From positions 21,392,689-21,456,688 of the forward strand of contig ML679956.1 of the NCBI GenBank assembly GCA_007922225.1: a stretch of DNA of 64,000 bases, read 5' to 3'. The notes below the pieces were generated by a model. That model was not told the origin of the DNA. It saw nothing but the letters and a program-made list of their open reading frames with translations, and ran no database searches. Positions 12,240 to 23,452 of this stretch are shown in pieces. The stretch is from Emydura subglobosa. Its lineage: Eukaryota; Chordata; Testudines; Chelidae. Position numbers and translations under genes: made by a program. Positions within the stretch are counted from its first letter, which is position 1. The number at the start of each line of letters is the position of its first letter.

Positions 12240-12440
12240 TTCATCTGAGATGTAATTAATATGCAAAATTATGCAAATTAAGATGCAATTAGGCTTCAAT
12301 TCTCTAGTGGAATTTTCCATTATAATTTAATACAAAGTAATAGAGTAATTGGTGTCACGTGTAATTACGGTTACTCACGTGTACTTGCAGACGTGAAAAT
12401 GGTGTGGTATATGTTAGTTATCCTATGCAAATGTACCATA
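12240..12440. promoter_or_regulatory. candidate conserved noncoding element / enhancer
   Basis: This repeat-free block is dense in transcription-factor-like words. It has two octamers ATGCAAAT (12271-12278 and 12425-12432), TAATTA/TAATTAAT motifs near 12253, and two perfect E-boxes CACGTG exactly 20 bp apart (12356-12361 and 12376-12381), followed by GACGTG at 12390. The sequence has no open frame. Low CpG turnover and motif clustering resemble vertebrate enhancers, but conservation cannot be tested here. Confidence 0.3.
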
Positions 12441-12849
12441 CAATTTCTTAACGTTTGGGGATTAGGTAAACAAAGATTGTCTTAAAAAAGGAGAGTGAAT
12501 GAGTAGTGACCCCTTTTTCTTGTCATATACTGTCATTTTCAAGAACATGAATAATTGTAATTGATTTTGCTGCATTTATTCCTTAGAATTTATAAATAGG
12601 TACATCATGTTGGCATATTCTGCTTATTATTTTAAGTGTGCACTATAGAAAATATCTCTGGTAAAACAAGAAATGACAACCAACATGATACACGAAGAAT
12701 TTGGTACACATAAAATAAGATACATTCAAATAACTGACACCAAATATAATTGTTTAAATATTGTATGTGGTGAGTTTTATTTTTTGCCACTTTCTGCTGC
12801 AGAGAAGTAAATTGCACACTGTAAAGTAACATCAGGTGCATAATATTAC
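12441..12849. other. unique sequence
   Basis: Nothing recognised. Confidence 0.45.
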
Positions 12850-12852
12850 TTA

Positions 12853-13136
12853 GGGCCTGACCCTACAAACTCTTATGGATGTGAGTACCTTTACTCATTT
12901 GAGTAATTCCACTAAAGTAAACAAGTTCCAGAGTGGTAGCCGTGTTAGTCTGTTTTCAGCAAAACAACGAGAGTTCTGTGGCATATTAAAGACTAACAAA
13001 TTTATTTGGGCATAAGCTTTCGTGGGCAGAAGCTTATGCCCAAATAAATTTGTTAATCTTTAAGGTGCCACAGAACTCTCATTGTTTCACTAAAGTAAAG
13101 TTATTCATAAGTGCAAGAATTTGCACGATTGGGCTC
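12853..13136. mobile_element. Harbinger-type fold-back MITE, split by a PLE insertion
   Basis: The outer ends GGGCCTGACCCTACAAACTC (12853) and the complement of GCACGATTGGGCTC (to 13136) form an imperfect inverted repeat. TTA flanks both ends (12850-12852 and 13137-13139). The interior follows the palindromic 'cttatggatgtgagtacctttactca' pattern shared with 17763-17889. About 166 bp of Penelope sequence (12922-13087) interrupts it. Confidence 0.7.
12922..13087. mobile_element. Penelope terminal fragment in head-to-head inverted form
   Basis: This begins TTCCAGAGTGGTAGCCGTGT, a PLE terminal sequence, and contains the AGACTAACAAATTTATTTGG block twice in opposite orientations. The arms are 12961-13019 and 13030-13087, with a 10-bp spacer. 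A 12-bp direct repeat CACTAAAGTAAA lies on both sides (12910-12921 and 13088-13099), so this is a genuine insertion. The fragment carries no coding sequence. Part of a hammerhead-like core (CCCACGAAAGC) sits next to the loop. Confidence 0.8.
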
Positions 13137-13139
13137 TTA

Positions 13140-14250
13140 ATCTATATGAAGTGTCAATGTAATTGTTTGATTACAACACTCTTCAATTTATTCTCAATAC
13201 TTTTTAAGTCATTTTGCTTCCCTGAAGTTCAATTCATGCTTTTTCACTTACAAATTATACAAAGTACACAAATAATCTAGACCCCATAATTTACCTAATA
13301 ACTATACATCTAGCTTTATAGAACGGCCAGATTATTGTGCACTTGAGCATATATAAAAGCCAAGTAAATAATGGACAGAAAAGAAAGGTTTTCATATCTA
13401 ACTGTAACTGAAGAATAAAACAGAGCAGGTTTAAGATGCAATTGTCCTAACCCTGGAGTCCTAACAAATCATTTCCTCCTAGGAGCTGTCACCTCCTATT
13501 TTGTAACATCCTAACTGCAAATATACACACCAGAAACATGCATGCAAAAGAAGAATGAATTTGGATCTCTCTGACTGATAAAGCATTTTGTATAATCATT
13601 TATTCCTTAAACCTTATTTTTTCCTCTGATAGGAACATCTTTATTGTTCATGTTATAAATATAATAGGAGTAGATCGACAGATAGAGGGGTGGATAGAGG
13701 GAAATTGGAATGATTTAATACGGGTATATAGCTTCATTGTGTAAAACTGGTCTTCCTCTTTTTTTTTCCGTTTGCTTTTACTGCTGCTGGCTAATTATTT
13801 AAAGGAAAAGGCATCTATATAAGAAAATAAAATCTATCATTAGTCTTTTATGCAGCACCCTTTCCTAGCCCCACCCATGCATCCATATGTAGCTTTTCCA
13901 TTCACTCTGGTAATACTACCAATTACCATGCAGTCAGGACTATTCATATTCATATTAACATCTCACTGTGGACATTTAAGCTACACTCTGAGCAACACTC
14001 ATACCTTAAACTACACCTATTACACAGCTGTTGTACAATTATTGTAAATGAAGTATACAATATGGGACTCAGCTTGTATAATAATTTGTAATCAGTGATA
14101 GGAGAAGGGGATTTTTGTGCATTTCTGCCCTGCATAATTTTGATCTCCCGCTTTTCATCACTTTCAGCCTCCTTTCTTGTCTTGGAGGTTTGATTCTGAT
14201 GAATGGTTATCCACACCAGCTCAGACTCTGGTTCTTGATCTATACCTATC
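13140..14250. other. AT-rich unique sequence
   Basis: No repeat or gene recognised. Confidence 0.45.
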
Positions 14251-14359
14251 TAGGTCCACATTTTGTTTTCACGCACACTAGTTTTACACCAGTGTAATTC
14301 CACTGATTTAAATGAGATTGCTCCTGATTTACACCAAAGTGAGAACAAAATCAGGCCTA
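14251..14359. repeat. fold-back MITE, 109 bp
   Basis: TAGGTCCACATTTTGTTTTC at the left end is mirrored by GAGAACAAAATCAGGCCTA at the right. The centre is TTACACCAGTGTAA. This is a common type of sauropsid palindromic repeat. A TA is shared by the two flanks; a full 3-bp duplication is not certain. Confidence 0.5.
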
Positions 14360-14924
14360 AACTATGTAGCTATCCATACTCAGATAAGATGACCACGAGA
14401 GGTCAAGACAAAATCGCCACATATAGCATTACTAAATGCATTATGGATTTTTGTTCAGTGAGTTTGGTTGAATCTTTTGATACACCAGATATTAGCTATT
14501 CCCACAGGTAAGATTATAAAGTTGGTGGATCAATGGTCTAATCTGGTGACAAATCTTGTGCTGAGAACATGGTAAACAAAACTCACGGTAATAATGAGAG
14601 ACTAGGCCAGCTACCTCATTAGTAGTGTATAGGTTTTACACTTTGGGGTGCTTCCATAACTTACTTATAACTTTTCCACTTGAGTTTGGGATGGATTCAT
14701 TATTTATAAGTGGAAAAGTAATATATGCAAACAAGTGTCAATAAGCCTTTATGCAACCGGATGAATGCCATTATGCATTTGCCATATAAATTAGAGAAAA
14801 TCTATTGTAGAAATATTTTAGAGAGCTTAAGAAAATTTTATTCAGACTGTTTTTAGTGTCTATATTCTCTCTTTAAAATGTGAAATTCTTTTAGGACTTT
14901 GACGATCAGGATGTCACAAGGACC
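14360..14924. other. unique sequence
   Basis: Nothing recognised; a donor-like GTAAGATT near 14508 has no convincing exon upstream. Confidence 0.45.
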
Positions 14925-14987
14925 AGTACAATAGCAATAGGGATATACTACTGACCACCTGACCAGGATGGTGATAGTGACTATGAA

Positions 14988-15330
14988 ATGCTCAGGGAGA
15001 TTAGAGAAGCTATAAAAATAAAAAACTCAGTAATAATGGGGGATTTCAACCATCCCCATATTGACTGGGTACATGTCACCTCAGGACAGGATGCAGAGAT
15101 AAAGTTTCTTGACACCTTAAATGACTGCTTCTTGGAGCAGGCTAGTCCTGGAACTTGGAAGAGGAGAGGCAAGTCTTGATTTAGTCCTAAGTGGAGCACA
15201 GGAACAGGATCAAGAGGTAAATATAGCTGAACCATTTGGTAATAGTGACAAAACATAATAAAATTTAACTTTCTTTGGTGGGAGGTAAGGGACACCAAAG
15301 CATCCCACAATGGTAGCATTTAATTTCAGA
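14988..15330 (+). pseudogene. CR1 endonuclease remnant
   Basis: Residues around MGDFNHPHIDW (15040-15070) form the conserved GDFN motif of the exonuclease-endonuclease-phosphatase fold, which nicks target DNA for target-primed reverse transcription. LDTLNDCFLEQ follows. The frame stops at about 15180 and resumes in other frames. The N-terminal third of the domain, including its first catalytic Glu, is absent because the copy is truncated. Confidence 0.75.
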
Positions 15331-15899
15331 AAAGGGAACTGCACAAAAATGAGGGAGTTAGTTAAACAGAAATTAAGGGGAACAGTGCCAAAAGTGAAAT
15401 TCCTGCAAGATGCATGGAAACTTTTTAAAGACACCATAATAGAAGCTCAATTTAAATGTATACCCCCAAATAAAAAACATAGTAAGAGGAACAAAAAAGT
15501 GCCACCATGGCTAAATCAACAAAGTAAAAGAAGCAGATGGAGACAAAAAGGCATCCTTTAAAAAGTGGAAGTTAAATCCTATTGAGGAAAAGAGAAAGAA
15601 ACACTCTGGCAAGCGAAGTATACAAATATAATTAGGAAGACCAAAAATAATTTGAAGAACAGTTAGCCAAAGACTCAGAAAGTAACAGCAAAAAATGTTT
15701 AAGTGCATCAGAAGCAGGAAGCCTGCTAAATAACCAGATGGGCCACTGGACGATTGAGATGCTAAAGAAGCTCACAAGAAAGATAAAGACATTGTGGAGA
15801 AACTAAATTAATTGTTTGCATTGCTCTTCCTGGCTGAGGATTTGAAGGAGATTCCCAAACCTGAGCCATTCTTTTTAGGTGACAAATCTGAGGAACTGT

Positions 15900-16980
15900 T
15901 CCAGATTGATGTGACAATAGAGGAGGTTTTGGAACAAATTGATACATGAAACAGCAATAAGTCTCCAGGGCTGGATGGTATCCACCCAAGAGTTCCGAAG
16001 GAACTCAAATGTGAAATTGCAGAACTACTAACTGTGGTATATTACCTACCATTTAAATCAACTTCTGTACCAGATGACTAAAGGATAGCTAATGTGATGC
16101 CAATTTTAAAAAAAGACTCAGAGGCAATCCTGACAAAAGCAAGTCAGTAAGCCTAACTTCAGTACCAGGCAAATTGATTGAAACTATAGTAAAGAACAAA
16201 ATTATCAGACACATTGATTAACACAATTTGTTGCGACAGAGTCAACATGACTTTTGTAAAGGGAAATCATGCCTCACCAATCTACTAGAATTCTTTGAGG
16301 GGGGTCAACAAGCATGTGGCCAAGACTGATCAAGTGGTTATAGTGTACTTAGATTTTCAGAAAGCCTTTTACAAGGTCCCTCACCAAAGGCTCTGAAGCA
16401 AAATAAGCTGTCATGGTATAAGAGGGAAGGTCCTCTCTGGATCAGTAACTGGTTAAAAGATAGGAAACAAAAGGTAGGAATAAATGGTCACTTTTCAAAA
16501 TGGAGAGAAGTAAATAGTGGTGTCCCTCAAGGATCTTTACTGTGACCAGTGCTGTTCAACATATTCATAAATGATCTGGAAAAAGGGTTAAACAGTGAGG
16601 TGGCAAAATTTGCAAATACAAAACTACTCAAGAAAGTTAAGTCCAAAGCAGACTGCAAAGAATTACAAAGGGATCTCTCAAACTGGGTGATTGGGCAACA
16701 AAATGGCAGGTGAAATTCATTGTTGATAGATGCAAAGCAATGCATATTGGAAAACTATACATATAAAATGATGGGGTCTATATTAGAAAGAGATTTTAGA
16801 GTCATTGAGGATAGTTTTCTGAAAATATCCACTCAGTGTGCAAAGGCAGTCAAAAAAGCTAACAAAACATTGGGAATCATTAGGAAAGGGATAGCTAATA
16901 AGACAGAAAATATTGTATTGCCTCTTTATAAATCCATGGTATGCCCACATCTTGAATACTGTGTGCAGATCTAGTTGCCC
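15900..16980 (+). pseudogene. CR1 reverse transcriptase remnant with lost catalytic Asp
   Basis: Recognisable blocks are [12 protein letters not shown] (about 16260), VYLDFQKAF (16345), GVPQGSLL (16520) and [10 protein letters not shown] (16560). At the catalytic box, where FADD is expected, the sequence reads F-A-N-T (16609-16620); one codon of the Asp pair is gone and the other is changed. A longer open stretch (16720-16974) ends in CPHLEYCVQ, the conserved CR1 C-terminal motif. RT activity is impossible from this copy. Confidence 0.8.
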
Positions 16981-17762
16981 CATCTCAAAAAAGATGTATT
17001 GGAATTGGAAAAGGTACAGAAAAGGGGAAAAAAATAATTAGGGTTGTGGAAAAGCTTCCATATGAGGAAAGATAAATAAGACTGGGACTTTTCATCTTGG
17101 AAAAGAGACAACTAAGGGGGATATGACAGAGGTCTATAAAATCATGACTGGTGTGGAGAAAGTAAATAAGGAAGTGTTATTTATTCCTTCTCATAACACA
17201 AAACCTAGGGGTCACCAAATGAAATTAATAGGCAGCAGGTTTAAAAGGAAGAAAAGGAAGTATTTCTTCACACAACATACAGTCAACCTGTGAAATTCCT
17301 TGCTAGAGGATGTTGTGAAGGCCAAGACTATAATGGGGTTCAAAAAAGAAGTTCATGGAGGATAGGCCTATCAATGGCTATTAACCAGGATAGGCGGGGA
17401 TTGTTGTTTGCCAGAGGCTGGGACTGGCCGACAGGATGGATCACTTGATGATTACCTGTTCTATTCATTCCCTCTGAAGCACCTGGCATTGGCCACTGTC
17501 AGAAGACAGGATACTGAGCTAAATGAACCATTGGTCTGACCCAGTATGGCTGTTCTTATGTTCTTAGAATTTTTTAAACCGGAGAAACTTTAAAGTTTCC
17601 TACTGCATATTCATATATCTTATGTAACATACAGGGTAACCCGCAAAATGCATGCATTACTCTCTTAAGTGAACACTTTTTCATACAGCCTTCATCCTGA
17701 TTCTCCCTCTCTAATACTTACCTCTGTGTTGTCCTGTCCTCCTGTTGTGCTTTTCTAACTTA

Positions 17763-17889
17763 GGCCCATGTCTGCAAGAACTTAAGCACATAGGTAACTT
17801 TACTCTTGTGAGGAACCCTAAGGACTTAATTGAGACTACTTTTGTGCATGAAGCTACTCTCCTGAATAAATATTTGCTGGATCAAAACC
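17763..17889. mobile_element. Harbinger-type fold-back MITE, 127 bp, TTA target duplication
   Basis: The element runs from GGCCCATGTCTGCAAGAACT to GCTGGATCAAAACC. Its ends are imperfect inverted copies, and TTA flanks both (17760-17762 and 17890-17892). It belongs to the same family as the split element at 12853-13136. Confidence 0.6.
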
Positions 17890-17892
17890 TTA

Positions 17893-18816
17893 AATTGTAA
17901 GTCCCTGAGGCAGGGACTCTGTCTTTACTACCTTTGTGAAGTGCAGCATACCTCTTTCATGCTAGATTAGTATTAAATGAAATAACTCTTTTTCTTAAGA
18001 GTTCATATGCCATCTAGAGTGGGATTCTCCTCTCCTTTTTTCCCTTCAAGTTGATGGACATGGCCAAAATTTCTAGAATGATCACATCAAGGGGCCACAG
18101 TCACCCCAGTTCACCTCTCCATCAGTTATGGGTCTTCACACTAATAGTTATTGCTTTTAGTGCTGTTGCTTCTCTTCTCTCCTTCTCTTCATTATGTTTA
18201 GAGGTCATTCCCTGCTGCAATCTATGACATCAGGAATGAATGAATGAATGAATATTTCCATCACAGGTAAGTCTTTTTATCCGTCTGTAATTAAAACCAG
18301 TGTTGGTTCCTATTTTGTAGTAAGGACCCAAGAGGAAGTAGAGATCTCTTGCTTGATGCTTATGTGGTTCATCTTCATAAGTTTGGGTGTTACAAATGGA
18401 ATTCCCTTTGCTTGGATCATTTTTGTTTTTGCAGTACTGCAAGTTGCTGTACATCAGGACATGGGTAATTGAGAGCAGGATAGAGAGCCTTTCACTTTTA
18501 GAAAGCCAGTGCAAACCCAGCCAAACTGATAGTGAGTTAAAAGCTGCTACCATCTGCCAGTAAGTTTGTGGCCTTATAGTATGTGAAGGAAGAATGGACT
18601 AGCATCTCTAGAGGACAGGAGTCCAAAGCATAGCACACACCACCATATCTGTTAGCAATCACCAGTCTCAAAGAGGCCAATGCTTGAATGTGTACAGAGA
18701 CTAAACTACCCACCTTCCTTCCTACAGATGGTTTCTCTGGATCAAGTTTGAGAGGCAGTGTAGAAAGCTTGTGCTGCTGCCTGTTCTGTAGATTAAGAAA
18801 GGATGTTATTCACTAG
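17893..18816. other. unique sequence with a (GAAT)n run
   Basis: A short microsatellite of GAAT/TGAA units lies at 18233-18252. The stretch near 17898-17945 (GTCCCTGAGGCAGGGACTCT) resembles the tail of a widespread amniote repeat, but is too short to name. A splice-like pair at 18202 and 18266 brackets sequence with stops in all frames. Confidence 0.45.
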
Positions 18817-19110
18817 GGCCTAGTCTACACTGCAGGTGAAATTTGACGGCAGTTGATGGGTGTTATACAAGCTATGCAGAGTAGCTTGCGTAACTCCCGT
18901 CGACTTCGTAACTTCCCTTTAGCGCACCATTTCCACTGCGCTGCGCCGACGGGAAATGCGTACCCGTCGACATGACGATACGCTTTTTGGGGAGATGGTT
19001 TTATTAGATCGACTTCCGGATCAATTGAGCATGTCTTCACTGCCGCTCAATCAAACTGGATAAATCGATCTGACAGGGGCGAATCTGCCACTGTCAGTGT
19101 AGACATAGCC
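18817..19110. mobile_element. Harbinger-type MITE, 294 bp
   Basis: GGCCTAGTCTACACTG at the left is inverted as CAGTGTAGACATAGCC at the right. TAG adjoins both ends (18814-18816 and 19111-19113). The interior is unusually CpG-rich for this window (GTCGACTTCG, CTGCGCCGACGG, CCCGTCGACATGACG). The TIR and the GTCGACTTCCG-like interior match the GTCTACACT-ended Harbinger elements typical of turtles. No transposase remains. Confidence 0.65.
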
Positions 19111-19624
19111 TAGGTCTGTCAACTTGTCTACTTTTACAAGTAGCAGATACAGAAATATTATTTCTATTTAAAAACCTTAAGCTTGCAGATTTTAAGTTAT
19201 TTTTCGGAGTGTTTCATAAAAATTATAAAGCCAGAATTTCTAAACTTGGGCACCTAAAATTAGGCACTTAATAAATGGTCTGAATTTCAGAAATGCTTAG
19301 TACCCACAGTTCTCTAAGTCATCACAGTGAAGTGGACCTTCTATCCACCCCGGCACAAATCCCTCTGCATGGGAGTACGGAGTGGGAGTTAGTTCTGTTT
19401 GAAGCAGTGTTAACTCCTATGTGGGCAAGTGTTTGACTAGTGAGATTAGTTCAGGAACATGTAATAGAATATAACTACTACCTCTGGCTCTACCCCTTCT
19501 GCACACGCCTTCTAGGTAACCCCAAACCATGGACTTAAGGCAAAGGGGTTTCCACTGAAGCAGGGAAAGGGCCACAGAGCAATTGCTTCCCATTTTCCAC
19601 AACCACAACCTAGTTCTGCCAGCT

Positions 19625-20065
19625 TCAACTCTCCACATTAATGGAAATGCAGGCCTTCATCATCTTATCTTGACTACTACAATTTACTCTTTAATGGTCT
19701 CCTTAAATCATTCTCCGCCCCCTGTTCCCTTGCTCCCCACTGTAAACTTCAGGGGATTCGACATACCACCTTCTCACTCCAGAAATAACACCCTTTCACA
19801 TCCATTGCCTTCACTGTCTTCTGCACATTTCTGTATCTCATTCAGAACTATTGATTGGAGCTATTGATTTCTTAGACACTTCTTCCTCTTCTCACTCACT
19901 TTGCTCTTCCAATTTTGGCCTATGACTCTCCACAGTTTAGGTCCATTCTTTCTTTCCCATCTCCGACTGCATGGTACATATCTTCTATCTGAAGCCATTT
20001 CCTTTTCCCATTCAGTCTCCTGAAAATCTTTATTTCATCATTAGCTTATGACTGACTCCTCCTCC
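19625..20065 (+). repeat. LINE-2 (L2) fragment
   Basis: The pyrimidine-rich order CTTCATCATCTTATCTTGAC, TACTACAATTTACTC, CTTTTCCCATTCAGTCTCC follows the 3' part of L2 (its LDYCN coding block and 'ctcctcctcc' region). It is strongly mutated with no open frame. Assigned by resemblance to the L2 consensus as I remember it. Confidence 0.5.
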
Positions 20066-20900
20066 CCAACCACCGATCACCATTACCACTCTAACAAAGA
20101 TGCCATATAAAAATTAATGGCATTGCTTTGTATTATAGCTCATCAACTAGTTGGGAGCTAACAAAATTGAAATAATGGGGGTCACTTCTGAAAAAATGAG
20201 TTTATTTTCATGCCAGCTGCAGAAGATGAACAAGATTGGCTTCATGCCAGTGAAAGGGGTCCTATAAGCAGTTTCTGTCTGCTTGCCTGCAGCAAAAAAA
20301 TGTTTATCTAAAAAAAATAGTATATACACACACATCACCTATTTATTACTTTGTGAGACTCAGGTTGACTGACTTCATAGCTTGCTATCTCCTTTTTTTT
20401 TTTAAGACAATTTTTTTGTTTTTAATTATTAATTAAAACATTAAAAACAACTCTTTAGAAACAGGAAGCAAGTCCTGAATAACATTGTCTCACAGGGATG
20501 AAACAGCCAGCCAGTGGGGTTCTGAGAGTCACAAAAATCTTGGGAAGCTAAATATTGGGATTGTTTGGAGTCCACCTAGAGTTTGTAGCTTCTTTAAAAA
20601 CAACTCTGATTGTGTACTTCATTTTCTAAAAGATCAAATATTTGATACAAATAGAATGAACAGCAAAATCATTTTCCAGCACTTAACATTTGCATATTGA
20701 GACTTTGAGTAAAATTTCTCTTAAGGCACTAAGAAAGGTGACTTCTGTAGTCTTAGCTGGTTCCATAATAGTAGCACCTAATATGCTACTGTGCTCAGTC
20801 AATTTGGAAGCTACTGAAGATTGGATGGAACACCAAAAATGGAGAACAGAGCTTCTTTCTAGACAATGAGACTTATTTATAAAGTACGTTTCTCAGATCA
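20066..20900. other. unique sequence with a T-rich run
   Basis: A poly-T/A-rich stretch lies at 20392-20455. Nothing else recognised. Confidence 0.45.
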
Positions 20901-21003
20901 GAACTATAGTACTCTACGCAACATTATAGTACTCAATGCGACAACTATAGTACGCTATGCGATATGCAACTATAGTACTCTATGTGCCCTATAGTACTCA
21001 TAG
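20901..21003. repeat. minisatellite of five TATAGTAC units
   Basis: TATAGTAC occurs at 20905, 20925, 20946, 20971 and 20990, each followed by variants of TCTATGCG, giving a period of about 19-25 bp. The array ends exactly where the CR1 copy begins. Confidence 0.7.
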
Positions 21004-22539
21004 CTCCCAGACTACTGCACTGGGCGGCACAGAATGGGAAGGAGGTGAACATCCCGCAGTGCTGAAGGAACAGGTCCAAGACTGTTTAGAAAGATTGGAC
21101 ATACACAAGTCCATGGGGCCAGATGCAATGCACCCGAGGGTGCTGAGGGAGATGGGTGATGTGATTTCAGAGCCATTGGATATTATCTTTGAAAGCTCGT
21201 GGCAATTGGGGGAGGTCCCTGATGACTGGAAAAAAGCAAATATAGTGCCCACCTTCAAGAAAGGGAGGAAAGAGGATCCAGGGAACTACAGACCGGTCAG
21301 CCTCACCTCAATCCCTGGAACAATCATGGAGCAGGTCCTCAAGGAATCCATTTTAAGGCACTTAGTAGAGAGGAAGGTGATCAGGAACAGTCAACATGGA
21401 TTCATAAAGGGAAAGTCATGCCTGACCAACCTGATTGCTTTTATGAAGAGGTGACTGGCTCTGTGGATGTGGAGAAAGTGGTGGACGTGATATGCCTTGA
21501 CTTTAGCAAAGCTTTTGATACGGTCTCTCAGAGTATTATCAGCAAGTTAAAGAAGTATGGGTTGGATGAATGGACTATAAAATGGATAGAGAACTGACTA
21601 AAGCATAGGGCTCAATGAGTAGTGATCAATGGCTCCATATCTAGCTGGCAGCCGGTCACAAGCAGAGTGTCCCAGGGGATGATCGTGGGGCCGGTTTTAT
21701 TCAACATCTTCATTAATGATCTAGAGGATGGGGTAGATTGCACCCTCAGCAAGTTTGCAGATGACACTAAGCTAGGGGAAGGTAGGGATAGAATACAGAA
21801 GGACCTAAACAAACTGAAGGATTGGGCCAAAAGAAATCTGATGAGGTTCAACTAGGACAAGTGCAGAGTCCTGCACTTAAGACGGAAGAATCCCATGCAC
21901 AGCTACAGACTGGGGACCGATGAGCTAGGCAGCAGTTCTGCAGAAAAGGACCTGGGGGTAACAGTGGATAAAAAGCTGGATATGAGTCAGCAGTGTGCCC
22001 TGGTTGTCAAGAAGGCTAATAGCATATTGGGCTGCATTAGTAGGAGCATTGCCAGCAGATCGTGGGAAGTGATTATTCCCCTCTATTCGGCATTGATGAG
22101 GCCACATTTGGAGTACTGTGTCCAGTTTTGGGCCCCTCACTACAAAAAGGATGTGGACAAGTTGGAGAGAGTCCAGCAGAGGGCAACAAAAATGATTAGG
22201 GGGCTGTAGCACAAGACTTATGAGGAGAGGCTGAGGGAACTAGGCTTGTTTAGTCTGCAGAAGAGAAGAATGAGGGGGGATTTGATAGCAGCCTTTAGCT
22301 ACCTGCAAGGGGGTTCCAGGGAGGATGGAGCTAGGCTGTTCTCAGTGGTGGCAGATGACAGAACAAGGAGCAACGGTCTCAAGTTTCAGTGGGGGAGGTC
22401 TAGGTTGGACATTAGGAAAAAGTTTTTCACTAGGAGGGTGGTGAAGCACTGGAATGGGTTACCTAGGGAGGTGGTGGAGTCTCCATCTTTAGAGGTTTTT
22501 AAACTGCGGCTGGACAAAGCCCTGGCTGGGATTATTTAG
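21000..22539 (+). pseudogene. CR1 reverse transcriptase remnant (four frame segments)
   Basis: The segment 20957-21454 contains MGPDAMHPRVLREM, NYRPVSLTS and [12 protein letters not shown], the RT N-terminal blocks. 21622-21855 holds [13 protein letters not shown] and the catalytic FADD (21754-21765), still intact. 21895-22209 holds [13 protein letters not shown]. 22246-22539 holds the C-terminal [19 protein letters not shown] small deletion after FADDTKLG removes the GVVDTLE part kept in the 57.8-kb copy. Reverse transcriptase of this type copies LINE RNA at the target nick. This copy cannot make one protein. Confidence 0.85.
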
Positions 22540-22628
22540 CTGAGGTTAGTCCTGCTTTGAGCAGGGGGTTGGACTAGATGACCTCCTGAGGTCCCTTCCA
22601 ACTCTAATATTCTATGATTCTATGATTT
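21004..22628 (+). mobile_element. CR1 LINE (TCTATGATT-tail family), 5' truncated
   Basis: The copy begins just before the RT domain and runs through RT to the C-terminal region and the tail TTCTATGATTCTATGATT. It is less decayed than the copy at 14925-17566 and closely resembles the copies at 30321-31519 and 57754-58842. Stops or frame changes occur near 21454, 21598, 21780 and 22208. No target duplication is seen, as usual for CR1. Confidence 0.9.
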
Positions 22629-23323
22629 ACTTATACATTAGGAAGTTCAGTCACAAAACTCTTAACCTCCTGATTTGTTCTGGAAAGGGTGACACAACCT
22701 TTTAAATGTTCTTTCATTCTTCAATATGGAGGATCCTGATCAAGGAAAGAAATAGGGAGTAAAGATGGGAGGGGGGACTCTTACGACTGTTATAACAAGT
22801 AAGCCTGGGATGGCAAACACCGCAAAAAGGAAAGTAATTGATAGATGAATAATACAATGTATAAAGAGGTATTAATGTTTTTATTATTTTGTACTATTTC
22901 CACTCTGCTGGAACTGATTTCCATAGTAATGCAGTTAGCTCAAAATCTGCCTTTTCATATAAGGTCTCCATAGAAAAAGCAAATATGAAAATGGCAATTT
23001 TTAACAATATGTTGTTTTTTGTTTAATAAAACTAATATTTTCAAATCTGCTTTTATTAAAACACAATACCATCAATTTTTGACATGAAATCTCTTTATGT
23101 ACTGTAAATATTTATCACTTTCCAGAAAGAAGATTAGTTGAGTTACCATTCATTCAGTCATAAAGCTGGGTTAGAATGAATCCCTGTTTTCTTTCTCTTC
23201 ATCTATTTAAAAATGCAGCAGGATTTTGAGACTCATCACTGGGATAAAGTAGAAAAGGTACTATCAGTTGTCATTTTCATCATATGGAGAAGAGCTACAG
23301 GGATAAATGCATTCATACGCCAG
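22629..23323. other. unique sequence
   Basis: Nothing recognised. Confidence 0.45.
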
Positions 23324-23452
23324 GCCCAGATCCTGCAATCAGATCCATGCAGGTGTACACTTCATGCTGGTGCACAGACCCATTGATGTAAACAGAACTC
23401 AGTTTGGGCATAAAGGTCTGCTCATGCAGATCTGATTGAAGGATCCAGATGC
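23324..23452. repeat. fold-back MITE, about 129 bp
   Basis: AGATCCTGCAATCAGATC (23328) is mirrored by GATCTGATTGAAGGATCC (to 23446). The centre contains CCCATTGATG. It is related to the TTA-duplicating MITEs; TAA follows the right end, but the left duplication is not clear. Confidence 0.5.

Larger units (their letters stand above)
14925..17566 (+). mobile_element. CR1 LINE (TTCTTATGTTCTT-tail family), degraded
   Basis: In plus orientation the copy holds the end of the apurinic-type endonuclease domain (about 14970-15330), the connecting region, the reverse transcriptase (about 15900-16980), a C-terminal region and the family tail ending CCAGTATGGCTGTTCTTATG plus TTCTTAG at 17566. It is 5' truncated, starting inside the endonuclease. 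Stops and frameshifts are frequent. The same family occurs in reverse at 29443-33975. CR1 elements rarely make target duplications, and none is seen. Confidence 0.88.

Noticed and set aside
14270..14520. Open frame ending near a GTAAGATT donor
   Set aside because: Its first part lies in a fold-back MITE and no acceptor of quality precedes it.
18202..18266. Acceptor- and donor-like signals bracketing 65 bp
   Set aside because: All three frames contain stops from the GAAT repeat; at best a noncoding exon, with no further support.
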